Shown: positions 25,695-35,164 of the stretch, piece after piece
Position numbering within the stretch: the stretch's first letter is position 1
How the letters are laid out: the number at the start of each line of letters is the position of its first letter
Assembly: GCF_029255185.1 (NCBI RefSeq)
Contig: NZ_JAPUVO010000101.1
Coordinates: 1 to 57,663 of the forward strand
Length of the DNA: 57,663 bases
Reading direction: 5' to 3'
Source of the DNA: Propionivibrio sp.
Lineage (GTDB): Bacteria; Pseudomonadota; Gammaproteobacteria; Burkholderiales; Rhodocyclaceae
Translations under genes and position numbers: made by a program
Notes under the pieces: model-generated
The model's input: the letters and a program-made list of their open reading frames with translations, nothing else
Told to the model about the DNA's origin: nothing
Databases searched by the model: none

Positions 25695-26390
25695 TTACGA
25701 ATCTGTCTTGCTGAGGAAGCAAGCCGTTGCCATCTCAAAATCCTCGACATCATCAATATCCATGGCGGACATCCAGCTCAACGTATGAAAAATGTGACCT
25801 GGCACATAATAAGTACGGGCGGATTTCAAGGTCGGAGCACGGGCAATCCATATCGCGCCACTTGGACAATATAAGGCTGGCAAGTCCTGAGAGCGCGCGA
25901 CTCGAGCTTCAGGAAACAGGTAGTCAGGAGAACCATTCTCATCCAATCTGACCGCCCACCAAGGATTCATCCAGCCAAACCGAAAACAGCTAATCTGCGA
26001 CTCGGCACCCTGTTCAATAAAATTCCTAACCGCAGCTTGTATGTCTATAGCATTGCGCATCGGGCAATTTGCCATAAGTTGTGACACGACATCAAACCTC
26101 TCGCCCCAATGCTGCTCTGCCTGCCCTAGTGCGGTGAGGGTTGCTTCACTTGATGGCGTAATATCATCGGCTGCTGAATCACGGAGAAACGGCACCGCGG
26201 CACCATAAGATCGTGCCACATCCGCGATCTCTGGATCATCCGTTGACACAAGCACTTGATCGAATTGACCAGATTGCAGTGCAGCCTCAACGCTCCATGC
26301 CAGCATGGGCTTGCCGTGCAGTTCAAGGATATTCTTGCGCGGTAAGCGCTTCGAACCACCACGGGCCAAAATGATCGCAATGTGTTTCAT
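25695..26390 (-). CDS. pseF: pseudaminic acid cytidylyltransferase
   Basis: The roughly 231-residue enzyme activates pseudaminic acid with CTP to CMP-Pse. The start is placed at 26390, where ATG shares one base with the preceding stop (TAATG) and gives MKHIAIILARGGSKRLPRKN, the standard nucleotide-binding start. VLVSTDDPEIADVA, then QLMANCPMRN and IDDVEDFEMA, carry the conserved acidic and substrate residues. The family also holds CMP-Neu5Ac and CMP-Leg synthetases; the neighbouring PseB/C/G/H/I genes decide for Pse. Confidence 0.87.
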   Translation of the reverse strand: MKHIAIILARGGSKRLPRKNILELHGKPMLAWSVEAALQSGQFDQVLVSTDDPEIADVARSYGAAVPFLRDSAADDITPSSEATLTALGQAEQHWGERFDVVSQLMANCPMRNAIDIQAAVRNFIEQGAESQISCFRFGWMNPWWAVRLDENGSPDYLFPEARVARSQDLPALYCPSGAIWIARAPTLKSARTYYVPGHIFHTLSWMSAMDIDDVEDFEMATACFLSKTDS

Positions 26391-27151
26391 TACCAAAGAC
26401 TCCAGCCACCGTCGACAGCGAGCGTATGCCCCGTCACTCCTGAGCATTTTTCCGATAAAAGAAAATCCACCGGGCCGGTCACTTCATCATCTCTTAGCAT
26501 GCGTCCCATTGGGCAGAGTTTTGCGTAGCGTTGTTTGAACTCTTCATCTGCTCGCCCTTCAACGCCGCCGAACGCAACACAATTCACTTGCACACCTTTG
26601 CTCACAAGCCGTACTGCTAGTTCTTTGGTTAAATGCGCGAGCGCTGCTTTGGCGACGCCGTAGTGCAAGGGAGATTGCGTGACCGGATCTTCATAGAGGT
26701 ATGGATTTGCAGCAACTGCTCCATACATTGAGCCCATATTCACGACTCTGCACAAACGGCTATTTTTCTGCATTACCATTGCCATGGTCAATTCGTAAGG
26801 CACGATGACATCCAGCAAATACTCGTTGGCAAAGCTGTCTCTACTTACGAGACCGTTCTCTTCAACTTTCAGATAATCGACACTCCGTGCATTATTAATT
26901 AGACAGTCAGGCTGAATGTTCCGTACGTCAAGTTGCTCCAATAAGAGTTTTGTCGAACAAGATTCCGTAAGGTCTGCCTGGATTCCCACTAACTTCTCAG
27001 CGCAACTCGTGTGCTCCGACATTAGCTTCATTCCTGATTCAGACTGCCGAAAAATACCCACAACCTGATCCCCAATCGCCAGAAAATGACTGACTAGAAC
27101 GCTGCCAAGTTTTCCGCTTGCACCCGAGATCAATACCGTTCTTGATTTCAC
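26390..27151 (-). CDS. SDR-family oxidoreductase
   Basis: The 253-residue classical short-chain dehydrogenase has VLISGASGKLGSVLV (NAD(P) loop) and NNARSVDYL (NNAG-like). VNMGSMYG carries the catalytic Ser, YGVAKAALAHL has the YxxxK pair, and HTLAVDGGWSLW ends the protein. SDR genes next to a nonulosonate cytidylyltransferase are known from legionaminic and pseudaminic clusters (for example PtmA), where their role is not fully settled. It is linked to the Gfo/Idh gene upstream by ATGA and to pseF downstream by TAATG. Confidence 0.75.
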   Translation of the reverse strand: MKSRTVLISGASGKLGSVLVSHFLAIGDQVVGIFRQSESGMKLMSEHTSCAEKLVGIQADLTESCSTKLLLEQLDVRNIQPDCLINNARSVDYLKVEENGLVSRDSFANEYLLDVIVPYELTMAMVMQKNSRLCRVVNMGSMYGAVAANPYLYEDPVTQSPLHYGVAKAALAHLTKELAVRLVSKGVQVNCVAFGGVEGRADEEFKQRYAKLCPMGRMLRDDEVTGPVDFLLSEKCSGVTGHTLAVDGGWSLW

Positions 27152-28044
27152 AATTTCCGCCCGCGCTCAATCAAACCGATAACCTCCAGGATGAAGGTGG
27201 AACTTGTTCGTTCATCACGATGAATTATCCCCTGCACAAACTGGTGCAGAGCACTCTTGAAGGCGGCATAGGTATCCTCGAAAAACAGGTCTATCCAGCC
27301 GGATTCGCCTAGGACTCTCAGAGCGAGTGGCGCATACGTTGATCCAAGCGTGCTGATGAGCGCATCGAACCCTCCTCTGTATTTAACGGCCAATGTAGTT
27401 GTCTCATCAGAATGCCAGCATTGAGTTCGCTCCACTGCCCCCCGGTCGTGTGCTATCAGGAGCAGCGGTTCGATGACATGGATGGCATATTTTCCCCAAT
27501 CTTTCGGGACGGTTGCATGGATTTGTCGTAAACGGCCTATCTGTTCCGACTGAATTTCAGACAGTTGAAACTCTTTCGCATACCGCAAGGCCGAGCAAGA
27601 AAATATCTGCCCTGGATAGCGCTGCATTGCGAATATCTGCTTCGCTTCGGCAACCGTCAAGGCGAGAGGCTTATCGATATAAACCGGGATTCCGGCTTCA
27701 AGAAACGGTGCCGCGAACTTAAGATGAGTCTCGGCATCGTCACGCGCCAACAAGACTCCATCCACTTCTCCAATCATGTCGGTGAATGATGCAACGACAT
27801 TCGGAACTAGTGCCGCTCTAGCCACATGGGCAGCAATACTCTCGCTTTGTGCCCAAACATGAGTGACCTTCGCTTCCGCAATCGTATCTTCAGGAAAGTG
27901 CTGTTTTTCCAGGTAGCGTGGGATGACGGGAAAACCACAATTCTCCATATAGACAGGGTCGTAGCCATTGAATATGGCGGACCATGAATAGGGGTGGCCG
28001 TTCCCGGGAGACAGGCCAATTACGCCTAGACTCAAAGGATTCAC
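27148..28044 (-). CDS. Gfo/Idh/MocA-family oxidoreductase
   Basis: About 299 residues when started at the GTG at 28044, which overlaps the aldo/keto reductase stop as GTGA. The frame stays open to 28140, but that would overlap the upstream gene by 100 bases. The start NPLSLGVIGLSPGNGHPYSW is a modified Rossmann loop. DGVLLARDDAETHL and VYIDKPLALTVAEAK (with the Lys of the DKP variant) are the family blocks. It stands with an AKR and an SDR between pseC and pseF, a trio not required for plain CMP-pseudaminic acid. Confidence 0.72.
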   Translation of the reverse strand: MNPLSLGVIGLSPGNGHPYSWSAIFNGYDPVYMENCGFPVIPRYLEKQHFPEDTIAEAKVTHVWAQSESIAAHVARAALVPNVVASFTDMIGEVDGVLLARDDAETHLKFAAPFLEAGIPVYIDKPLALTVAEAKQIFAMQRYPGQIFSCSALRYAKEFQLSEIQSEQIGRLRQIHATVPKDWGKYAIHVIEPLLLIAHDRGAVERTQCWHSDETTTLAVKYRGGFDALISTLGSTYAPLALRVLGESGWIDLFFEDTYAAFKSALHQFVQGIIHRDERTSSTFILEVIGLIERGRKL

Positions 28045-28925
28045 GATAGATTCCAGAGTGCGGGATTTACGAATTCTGGAGCATGACAGGACAATCCTGC
28101 CGCATTGAAAGTTCGCTCGCCGAAAAAGTCGGAAAGACAAGCCCGAAACTGCTCCAGACTCTCGACGCCCACGAGAACAGTATCGACAAGGACTATGTCA
28201 CGCACATAACTTAGGGCCGCTTGGGCCAGTGTCATGCCCTGCACCTCCGCTGCAGAGTGCCACATTGAGAGCAGTGGGCGAATCGGGTCGAAATACGCTG
28301 GTACCTGACGCAAGGGCATCAACAAAAGCCCTTGCAGAAATACCGACCTGGCATGGATTTCGACACCCTCACTCTTCAACATGTCCAGGCGGCCATTGGT
28401 CAATAGTCTTTGGTCCAAGACGCTGATTGGAAGCTGCACGATATCAGGAGTAAACACCTTTAACACAGCATCGATCTGCTCTGCGTCGTACACTGAAACG
28501 CCGATTTTTTCGACAGCCCCTTTTTCTTTTAAAGCCATCATTGCGGCGAGAAGTTTTGTACCACCCGGAACGAGCAGGTCATTTGCATGATGTAGGAGCA
28601 AACCATAGATATTTTTTGTCGAGAGTTTTTCAAGAGACTGTGAAAAAGCCTTCGTAATCCGAGATGCATCATCATCCGTTATGACGCTGGTCGCGAATCT
28701 CGGTGTTTTTGTTACTACGTCAAATTCGTCAAGGCAGTTCGATCCCAAGACTCGCTCTGACTCTCCATACAGTACCGCTGTATCCAGCACCCTAATCTTT
28801 ACTCTCTGTGCTTCGGTGAGAATTGCTGCGACAGTTTGAGGAGGGGTGATTTCTTTCTCACCAGAAATACCATAGGGGAGCCCCCATTGCACGGTGCCCA
28901 ATCCAAGCTTATCGCCTTGGCTCAT
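28041..28925 (-). CDS. aldo/keto reductase
   Basis: The roughly 294-residue protein has an NAD(P)H-dependent (beta/alpha)8 barrel. The start LGLGTVQWGLPYGISGE and the catalytic set Asp/Tyr in LDTAVLYGESE, Lys in VVTKTP and His in LLLHH are all present. The ATG at 28925 overlaps the pseC stop as ATGA; an ATG two codons earlier (28931) is possible. With the adjacent Gfo/Idh and SDR genes it forms a reductase trio inserted in the pse genes. Confidence 0.77.
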   Translation of the reverse strand: MSQGDKLGLGTVQWGLPYGISGEKEITPPQTVAAILTEAQRVKIRVLDTAVLYGESERVLGSNCLDEFDVVTKTPRFATSVITDDDASRITKAFSQSLEKLSTKNIYGLLLHHANDLLVPGGTKLLAAMMALKEKGAVEKIGVSVYDAEQIDAVLKVFTPDIVQLPISVLDQRLLTNGRLDMLKSEGVEIHARSVFLQGLLLMPLRQVPAYFDPIRPLLSMWHSAAEVQGMTLAQAALSYVRDIVLVDTVLVGVESLEQFRACLSDFFGERTFNAAGLSCHAPEFVNPALWNLS

Positions 28926-30091
28926 AGCCATAGCGCGTCACGCAAGGCACTGATGACATAATCTTGTTCCTTTACTGACAAGCCCGGATACATTGGCATA
29001 CTGATGGCATCAATGTGGTAACGTTCTGCCTGAGGGCAGTACCCTGGCTTAAATCCCATCTGTTCATAATATGGCTGGCGATAAACAGGGATGTAGTGCA
29101 AGTTTACTTGTATGCTGGTCGCCCGCAGTGCTTCATATACGTGTCGGTGTGTTTTATCGATATCGCCAAGTTTCAGGCGAATAACGTAGAGGTGAAACCC
29201 GGAATAGCAGTCAGGGTTTTGCCATGGTGTTATGACTGGAAGATTGGACAATCCGCTACCGTATCGTTCTGCGATAGCGTGCCGCTTAGTCACAAATTCC
29301 TCTAAACGCCGCATCTGGCTAACGCCTAGTGCCGCATGTATATCCGTCATGCGATAGTTGAATCCGAGCGCTGTCTGTTGGTAATTCCAGAGCTCTTCAG
29401 CCGGCCTGGATTGCATATCTTCTAAATTGCTGGTAAGGCCATGGCTACGTAGAAGGCGCAATCTCTTGGCGCTCTGGGCGTCGTTGGTCAATACCATGCC
29501 CCCCTCACCCGCCGTAATAATTTTGACCGGGTGGAAACTGAAAACGGTCATGTCACTGTATCGACAATTCCCGACGGGCTCCCCTTTGTAGCGACCTCCA
29601 ATGGCGTGTGAAGCATCCTCGATGATCCGGAAACCATATCGCCTGCTTAGAGCATGAATGCCAGCCATATCACATGGTTGTCCGCACAGATGTACCGGGA
29701 TAACAAGCTTTGGCAAGTTCCCGGTTCGGTCCGCTTGCTCCAGCTTTTCTGCTAAACACTTTACGCTTAGGTTGTATGTTTTAGGATCAATATCCACGAA
29801 GTCGACTGTTGCGCCACAGTACAAGGCGCAGTTGGCGCTAGCGACAAAGGTGATTGGCGTTGTCCAGACCACGTCACCTTTACCAATACCCAACGCTAGG
29901 CACGCGATGTGTAATGCACTGGTGGCGCTGTTGACGGCAACGGCGTGTTGCGAGCCGCAGTAGTCCGCGACGACCTGTTCAAATTTCGGAACTACCGGGC
30001 CTTGGGTTAAAAAGTCTGAGCGCAGGACTTCAATGACTGCATCGATATCGTCTTGGTTGATATCCTGTCGCCCATACGGAATGGTTACCAT
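28922..30091 (-). CDS. pseC: UDP-4-amino-4,6-dideoxy-AltNAc aminotransferase
   Basis: The roughly 389-residue PLP enzyme aminates C4 of the PseB product. VTIPYGRQDINQDDIDAVIE is the typical PseC start. LTQGP, AVNSATSALHIACLALG, WTTPITFVASANCALYCGA and IIEDASHAIGG follow. The PLP lysine is in FSFHPVKIITAGEGGM. The WTTPITFVASAN block separates PseC from the DegT proteins elsewhere in this locus. The start is the ATG at 30091, sharing one base with the pseB stop (TGATG). Confidence 0.9.
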   Translation of the reverse strand: MVTIPYGRQDINQDDIDAVIEVLRSDFLTQGPVVPKFEQVVADYCGSQHAVAVNSATSALHIACLALGIGKGDVVWTTPITFVASANCALYCGATVDFVDIDPKTYNLSVKCLAEKLEQADRTGNLPKLVIPVHLCGQPCDMAGIHALSRRYGFRIIEDASHAIGGRYKGEPVGNCRYSDMTVFSFHPVKIITAGEGGMVLTNDAQSAKRLRLLRSHGLTSNLEDMQSRPAEELWNYQQTALGFNYRMTDIHAALGVSQMRRLEEFVTKRHAIAERYGSGLSNLPVITPWQNPDCYSGFHLYVIRLKLGDIDKTHRHVYEALRATSIQVNLHYIPVYRQPYYEQMGFKPGYCPQAERYHIDAISMPMYPGLSVKEQDYVISALRDALWL

Positions 30092-31089
30092 CAAATGCTA
30101 CCAATCTTCTCTCGGTTCTGCTCGACCCATTCACGCAAGGTATTGATGCTCATCCAGTCGGTGTTGTTGTCCGAACAATAGGTAAAACCACTACTTACCG
30201 CTTTGCCGTCACTTATACGCTCGGGATCCAGGCTCCAGTTATGGATCGCTGGCAGTATCTTGTAGTGATTGGCATATTCGTAGGTGTGCGGCGCGTCTTC
30301 TGGACCTATCATTTGTTCGTGGAGTTTTTCACCTGGGCGGATTCCGACTACTTGTTGAGGCGCATTTGGCGAAATTGCTCGTGCGATATCTATGATTCGC
30401 ATGGAGGGGATTTTCTTCACATAAATTTCACCTCCGACCATATCTTCAAAGGCATGCCAGACGAGGTCTACGCCTTGTTCTAGTGTGATCATGAAGCGAG
30501 TCATGCGATCGTCCGTAATTGGCAATGCTCCCTGGTCATCAAGCGAGAGAAAAAAAGGGATCACCGAGCCGCGCGATCCCATGACGTTGCCGTAACGAAC
30601 AACGGAGAATCGGGTATCGCCGCTTCCTGAGTATGAGTTTCCAGCGATAAACAGCTTATCCGAGGTCAGTTTGGTGGCGCCATACAGATTCGCCGGGCTA
30701 CTCGCCTTGTCGGTCGAGAGCGCCACCACGCGTTTTACCCCTTGGTCGATGCAGGCATCGATTAGATTCATGGCACCGATTACGTTGGTCTTCACACACT
30801 CGAATGGGTTGTATTCCGCTGTCGGCACGATCTTGGTGGCGGCTGCATGAACTACATGATCGATACCGTTGAGTGCGCGTGCGAGACGATCCTTGTCGCG
30901 CACATCACCGATGAAAAAACGAACACGCTCATCATTGCCATAAAGTTTAGCCATTTCCCATTGTTTCATCTCATCACGTGAAAAGATGACTAGGCGACGA
31001 GGGTTGTATTTGGCCAACGTCATAGGCACAAAGGTATGGCCGAAAGAGCCTGTGCCGCCAGTGATTAGGATTGATGAATTACTAAGCAT
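30091..31089 (-). CDS. pseB: UDP-GlcNAc 4,6-dehydratase (5-inverting)
   Basis: The 332-residue FlaA1-type SDR is the first step of pseudaminic acid synthesis. Its NADP loop is ILITGGTGSFGHTF. RDEMKQWEM, FIGDVRDKDRL, ALSTDKASSPANLYGATK (catalytic triad region with YxxxK) and VRYGNVMGSRGSVIPFF follow. It is about the usual length of the soluble inverting enzymes (about 330) and lacks the membrane domain of WbpM-type dehydratases. A gap of 32 bases separates it from the flippase gene. Confidence 0.92.
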   Translation of the reverse strand: MLSNSSILITGGTGSFGHTFVPMTLAKYNPRRLVIFSRDEMKQWEMAKLYGNDERVRFFIGDVRDKDRLARALNGIDHVVHAAATKIVPTAEYNPFECVKTNVIGAMNLIDACIDQGVKRVVALSTDKASSPANLYGATKLTSDKLFIAGNSYSGSGDTRFSVVRYGNVMGSRGSVIPFFLSLDDQGALPITDDRMTRFMITLEQGVDLVWHAFEDMVGGEIYVKKIPSMRIIDIARAISPNAPQQVVGIRPGEKLHEQMIGPEDAPHTYEYANHYKILPAIHNWSLDPERISDGKAVSSGFTYCSDNNTDWMSINTLREWVEQNREKIGSI

Positions 31090-31121
31090 TGGATTACTTC
31101 CCTGACTCTATTGAAGCCACA

Positions 31122-32918
31122 TTATGCTGCCTGACTTACGATGTCCTGATAGCTACCGATTCGCTTGATTCCGCCATCGCCCAGTTCCACTATTTGCGTA
31201 CAGTTTTTCAAGGTGGTAAGGCGGTGAGCGATGATGAGCACGGTCAGATCCTCGCTGAGGCATTCGATAGCCTGCATGACGGCCTCTTCTGTTTCGTTGT
31301 CTAGCGCGCTGGTGGCTTCGTCGAAAATAATGACGTCGGCTTGTTTGTAAAGCGCCCGGGCGATGCCGATGCGTTGGCGTTGACCACCGGACAAACGAAC
31401 GCCACGCTCGCCCACGACGGTTTGATATTGTCTATTCCAAGTCTCGATGGTATCGGCAATCTGTGCCTGGTGAGCGGCCTGACGCACCCGCTCGGGGTCA
31501 ATCTGGTTCTTAGGCACGCCAAAGGCAATATTTTCTTCGATCGTGCTGTCGGCAAGGAAGATGGCTTGCGGGACGTGCGCGATATGCGCTTGCCAGGCGC
31601 GATGATTGTGAACGGTGATGGGCTGACCATCGATCTCGAGCGTACCTTCATTCGGTTGCAAGAGGCCCATGACAATATCGAGCAGCGTGCTCTTGCCGCT
31701 ACCCGTGGTGCCGACAAAGCCGATTCGGCAGCCTTTGGCAATGGTGAGATCGAGCATGTTGAGCACCCATGGGGTTTGCGGGCTATACCGAAATGAGAGC
31801 TGTTTTAGACTGATCTGATGCTGGAAAGACAAGGGGGTGATAGTAGGCCAAGCTGCATGGCTGGGTAGTGGCTGATCGAGCAACTCCAGCGTGTCCTGCA
31901 AAGAAGCTTGCCCACTCTGAATGCCAGACCACGACGCATATGCCTGCTGCAATACAGGAAGCAAGCGTTGTGCGCCGAGCGCGAAGGCGCCAAGAACGGG
32001 GATGGCCCTGGCAATACCGTCCGTTTGTTGTGCCAAGGTATAGGCCAGTGTAGCGATTAGCAGCATACCCAAGGCTTCCATCCCGTAACGTGGGCTAAGA
32101 CTGATAAAGATACTATTGCCCTGCGCGCGGCGCAGAGGTAGATCGGCGTCGCGATAGACTTGGCAATAGGTTGATTGGCTGCCGTCAATCAAAACATCAC
32201 GTATGCCGCCTAGCCCCTCCTGCAGGGATTTGATCACATGAATGGACTCGCGGGCGATGCATTGGCTATCGATCAAAAGTCGGTTACGGGTAAGTCGAAT
32301 GATAAAAGCATAGATCAGGCCAAAACCACCAAAAGCCGCTAGAGCAATGACCGGGTCTACTGACAACAAGGCAAGCAGGATCGTGCACAGCATGATGCTG
32401 GCACTGATCAGGGTCAGGGCTGGCACGATAATGCTGTAGATGACGCTGTTGGCTTTGCCTGCAATGCCACTGATCACTTCACTGCTGTTACGGGCAACAT
32501 GGACGGCATAGGGTTGATAGAGTGTGCGGCGGTAGATACTGATACTCAGGTCAGCGCCGGTTGCAAAGGATAGCCGTGTGCTGGCCCAGAGCAGCAGCAG
32601 GCGCATCACACCCGTCATGAGAGCGGCCAGCCCAAAGATAATGCTCAGTGGCAACAGGAGTTGCTCAGGCCTGGTCAGGCCCAGAGTTTGAATTAATGGC
32701 TGTGCTGCCGGATGTTCAAAAACATGTCCTGGGGCTGTCAGCACGCCAAGGAAGGGCAGCACGGATCCGATACTTAGAATTTCCGCGAAAGAAGCAAGAA
32801 TCATCAAAGCGAGTAGAAGTCCGAACTGCCTCCTCCGCCGAGGGTTGATGTGGTGCCAAAGGCGGCTCAGGAGCTGAAGGATGGGTTGGGAGTGTTGCAC
32901 TGGGTTTATGTCTGGCAT
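31122..32918 (-). CDS. ABC-type lipid-linked oligosaccharide flippase (PglK/WlaB-like)
   Basis: The 598-residue half-transporter has an N-terminal six-helix domain (first helix [20 protein letters not shown] near residue 40) and a C-terminal ATPase. Walker A is [13 protein letters not shown], the signature [15 protein letters not shown], Walker [14 protein letters not shown]. The helix-1 text [13 protein letters not shown] is characteristic of PglK-like proteins, which flip undecaprenyl-linked oligosaccharides to the periplasm. This suggests that a complete repeat or short glycan is exported, without Wzx. A related lipid exporter (MsbA-type) is less likely. The start overlaps the end of fcl by 13 bases. 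Confidence 0.82.
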   Translation of the reverse strand: MPDINPVQHSQPILQLLSRLWHHINPRRRRQFGLLLALMILASFAEILSIGSVLPFLGVLTAPGHVFEHPAAQPLIQTLGLTRPEQLLLPLSIIFGLAALMTGVMRLLLLWASTRLSFATGADLSISIYRRTLYQPYAVHVARNSSEVISGIAGKANSVIYSIIVPALTLISASIMLCTILLALLSVDPVIALAAFGGFGLIYAFIIRLTRNRLLIDSQCIARESIHVIKSLQEGLGGIRDVLIDGSQSTYCQVYRDADLPLRRAQGNSIFISLSPRYGMEALGMLLIATLAYTLAQQTDGIARAIPVLGAFALGAQRLLPVLQQAYASWSGIQSGQASLQDTLELLDQPLPSHAAWPTITPLSFQHQISLKQLSFRYSPQTPWVLNMLDLTIAKGCRIGFVGTTGSGKSTLLDIVMGLLQPNEGTLEIDGQPITVHNHRAWQAHIAHVPQAIFLADSTIEENIAFGVPKNQIDPERVRQAAHQAQIADTIETWNRQYQTVVGERGVRLSGGQRQRIGIARALYKQADVIIFDEATSALDNETEEAVMQAIECLSEDLTVLIIAHRLTTLKNCTQIVELGDGGIKRIGSYQDIVSQAA

Positions 32919-33910
32919 TCAGGATTCGTGACCGCACTCACGGGTTGTGTCCTTGCCCGAAAATCGGCATAGGCTTTGGCAAGCCCTTCTTTCAGACCGA
33001 CTTTGGCCTCCCAGCCTAGCGCGTTGATGCGCTGACTGTTCATCAGTTTGCGCGGCGGGCCGTCAGGTTGTCCGGGGTCGAAGGCGATCTGGCCCTGGTA
33101 GTCGATGACTTTGCCAATCGTGCGTGCGAGTTCGTTGATGGTGATGTCGTACCCGCAGCCGACATTGATCAGGCTGTTCATGGGCTGGGTGTGGGCATCG
33201 TAGGTCGCCTTGTCGAGGTTCATGATGTGCACACTTGCATCGGCCATGTCATCAACGTAGAGGAATTCACGGCGCGGTGTACCACTGCCCCATATGGTGA
33301 CCACAGGCGCATTGGCGATCTTGGCTTCGTGAAAACGACGGATGAGCGCGGGGATGACGTGGCTGTTTTCCGGATGATAGTTGTCGCCAGGGCCGTAGAG
33401 GTTGGTGGGCATGACGCTGCGATAGTCGACGCCGTGGCTTTCACCGTATTGGCGGTTGTAGCTTTCGCAGAGTTTGATGCCGGCGATCTTGGCGACGGCG
33501 TAGGGTTCGTTGGTGGCTTCCAGGGGGCCGGTGAGTAGTGCATTTTCACTCAGAGGCTGGGGAGCAAGCTTGGGGTAGATGCAACTGGAGCCAAGAAAGA
33601 GCAACTTTTGCACACCCATGCGCCAGGCCTCGTGAATGACATTGGCTTCGACCATCAGATTTTCGTAAATGAATTCAGCCGGGTAGGTGTTGTTGGCGTG
33701 GATGCCGCCAACTTTGGCTGCCGCAAGGTAAACCTGGTCGGGTTTTTCCGATGTAAAGAAGTCATGGACAGCGGCCTGATTGGTCAGATCAAGTTCGGTA
33801 CGGGTACGCACCAGGAGATTGGTGAAACCCTTCTCCTGCAGCTTGCGCACAATCGCAGAACCCACCAGGCCAAGGTGTCCGGCCACATAGATTTTGACGT
33901 GCTTGTCCAT
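32906..33910 (-). CDS. fcl: GDP-L-fucose synthase
   Basis: The roughly 334-residue 3,5-epimerase/4-reductase turns GDP-4-keto-6-deoxymannose into GDP-L-fucose. The start [20 protein letters not shown] at 33910 lies 13 bases after the gmd stop; a frame-open extension reaches 33955. [12 protein letters not shown], the catalytic Ser/Cys region [18 protein letters not shown], and [20 protein letters not shown] (YxxxK) are all present. It competes with the perosamine-synthase-like enzyme for the Gmd product. Confidence 0.92.
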   Translation of the reverse strand: MDKHVKIYVAGHLGLVGSAIVRKLQEKGFTNLLVRTRTELDLTNQAAVHDFFTSEKPDQVYLAAAKVGGIHANNTYPAEFIYENLMVEANVIHEAWRMGVQKLLFLGSSCIYPKLAPQPLSENALLTGPLEATNEPYAVAKIAGIKLCESYNRQYGESHGVDYRSVMPTNLYGPGDNYHPENSHVIPALIRRFHEAKIANAPVVTIWGSGTPRREFLYVDDMADASVHIMNLDKATYDAHTQPMNSLINVGCGYDITINELARTIGKVIDYQGQIAFDPGQPDGPPRKLMNSQRINALGWEAKVGLKEGLAKAYADFRARTQPVSAVTNPECQT

Positions 33911-33923
33911 ATTTTCTTGCCGC

Positions 33924-35009
33924 TTACTCGTGGTAATCAAAGGTGGCGTAGCCATGCTTTTTCACGAGCTCGTCGCGTTCGGCGCTCTTCAGGTCTTCGC
34001 GGACCATTTCCGAAACAAGTTCTGCGAAGCCAGTCTTTGGGGTCCAGCCGAGCTTCTCCCTGGCCTTGGTCGGATCGCCGAGCAGGGTTTCGACTTCGGT
34101 TGGGCGGAAATAACGGTGGTCGACCTTGACGATGACTTTGCCGTTCTGGTCGGTGCCCGTTTCTTCGATCCCCTGACCTTGCCAGGTGATGGTGATGCCA
34201 AGTTCCTTGGCGGCAACATTAACGAAGTCGCGAACGCTGTATTGCACGCCGCTGGCGATGACAAAGTCTTCCGGCTGGTCATGCTGTAGCATCAGCCACT
34301 GCGCCTCCACGTAGTCGCGGGCATGGCCCCAGTCGCGCAATGAGTCCATATTGCCCAGGTAGAGGCAGTCCTGCAGGTTGAGCTTGATGCGCGCCAGGGC
34401 ACGGGTGATCTTGCGCGTAACAAAGGTCTCGCCGCGCAGCGGACTTTCGTGGTTGAAGAGGATTCCATTACAGGCGAAGAGTCCGTAGGCTTCGCGGTAA
34501 TTAACGGTGATCCAGTAGCTGTAGAGCTTGGCCACGGCATAGGGGCTGCGCGGGTAGAAGGGGGTACTTTCCTTCTGCGGGGTTTCCTGTACCAGGCCGT
34601 AGAGTTCAGAGGTGCTGGCCTGATAGAAACGGGTTTTCTTCTCAAGGCCGAGGATGCGGATGGCTTCGAGAAGACGCAGGGTGCCGATGCCGTCAGCATT
34701 GGCTGTATATTCAGGCGTTTCAAAACTTACCGCCACATGGCTCATGGCGGCAAGGTTGTAGATCTCGTCGGGCTGTACCAGTTGAATGATGCGGATCAGA
34801 TTGGTCGAGTCGGTCAGGTCGCCGTGATGCAGGATGAATTTACGGTTATCGACATGCGGATCCTGATAGAGATGGTCGATGCGGTCAGTATTGAAGAGCG
34901 AGCTACGACGTTTGAGGCCGTGCACGATATAGCCCTTCTTGAGCAGGAATTCGGCCAGATAGGCGCCGTCCTGGCCGGTTATTCCCGTAATAAGTGCAGT
35001 TTTATTCAT
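33924..35009 (-). CDS. gmd: GDP-mannose 4,6-dehydratase
   Basis: The 361-residue SDR makes GDP-4-keto-6-deoxymannose. The start [20 protein letters not shown] and [16 protein letters not shown] are typical. Also present are [40 protein letters not shown] and [17 protein letters not shown]. It is the first structural gene behind the ops-containing leader and should be expressed first in the long operon. GDP-mannose supply genes (manA/manC/manB) are not in the window. Confidence 0.95.
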   Translation of the reverse strand: MNKTALITGITGQDGAYLAEFLLKKGYIVHGLKRRSSLFNTDRIDHLYQDPHVDNRKFILHHGDLTDSTNLIRIIQLVQPDEIYNLAAMSHVAVSFETPEYTANADGIGTLRLLEAIRILGLEKKTRFYQASTSELYGLVQETPQKESTPFYPRSPYAVAKLYSYWITVNYREAYGLFACNGILFNHESPLRGETFVTRKITRALARIKLNLQDCLYLGNMDSLRDWGHARDYVEAQWLMLQHDQPEDFVIASGVQYSVRDFVNVAAKELGITITWQGQGIEETGTDQNGKVIVKVDHRYFRPTEVETLLGDPTKAREKLGWTPKTGFAELVSEMVREDLKSAERDELVKKHGYATFDYHE

Positions 35010-35067
35010 TTTTCATCTTTCATCTTCCGTGAAATTGTGCAAACGGTTAGCGACGTTCAATGCCCAG

Positions 35068-35085
35068 GCACGCTACCGCCCTTGG
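35068..35085 (-). promoter_or_regulatory. ops element (JUMPstart) for RfaH recruitment
   Basis: On the minus strand this reads CCAAGGGCGGTAGCGTGC. Positions 35080-35068 (GGCGGTAGCGTGC) match the enterobacterial ops sequence at every position I can recall, and the preceding CCAAG also matches the JUMPstart context. It lies in the untranslated leader 58 bases before the gmd start and directly downstream of the RfaH-like gene. Known role: RNA polymerase pauses at ops, the exposed non-template strand binds RfaH, and the complex then reads through the long operon. RfaH control of this locus is inference from that. Confidence 0.88.
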
Positions 35086-35128
35086 ATTGAGCGTCATTCC
35101 AAAAAACGCGATTCTCCGATTATCTCGA

Positions 35129-35158
35129 CAGCATGTCTGGCTGACGCCCGACATGCTG
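35129..35158 (-). terminator. hairpin between rfaH-like gene and ops, possible attenuator
   Basis: CAGCATGTC at 35129-35137 pairs with GACATGCTG at 35150-35158, a perfect 9-bp stem around a 12-base loop. On the minus strand it follows the rfaH-like stop by a few bases. A run of six T (35106-35101) comes only 23 bases later, so it is not a standard intrinsic terminator. It could reduce read-through from the regulator genes into gmd until RfaH is bound at ops. Confidence 0.35.
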
Positions 35159-35164
35159 CGGCTT

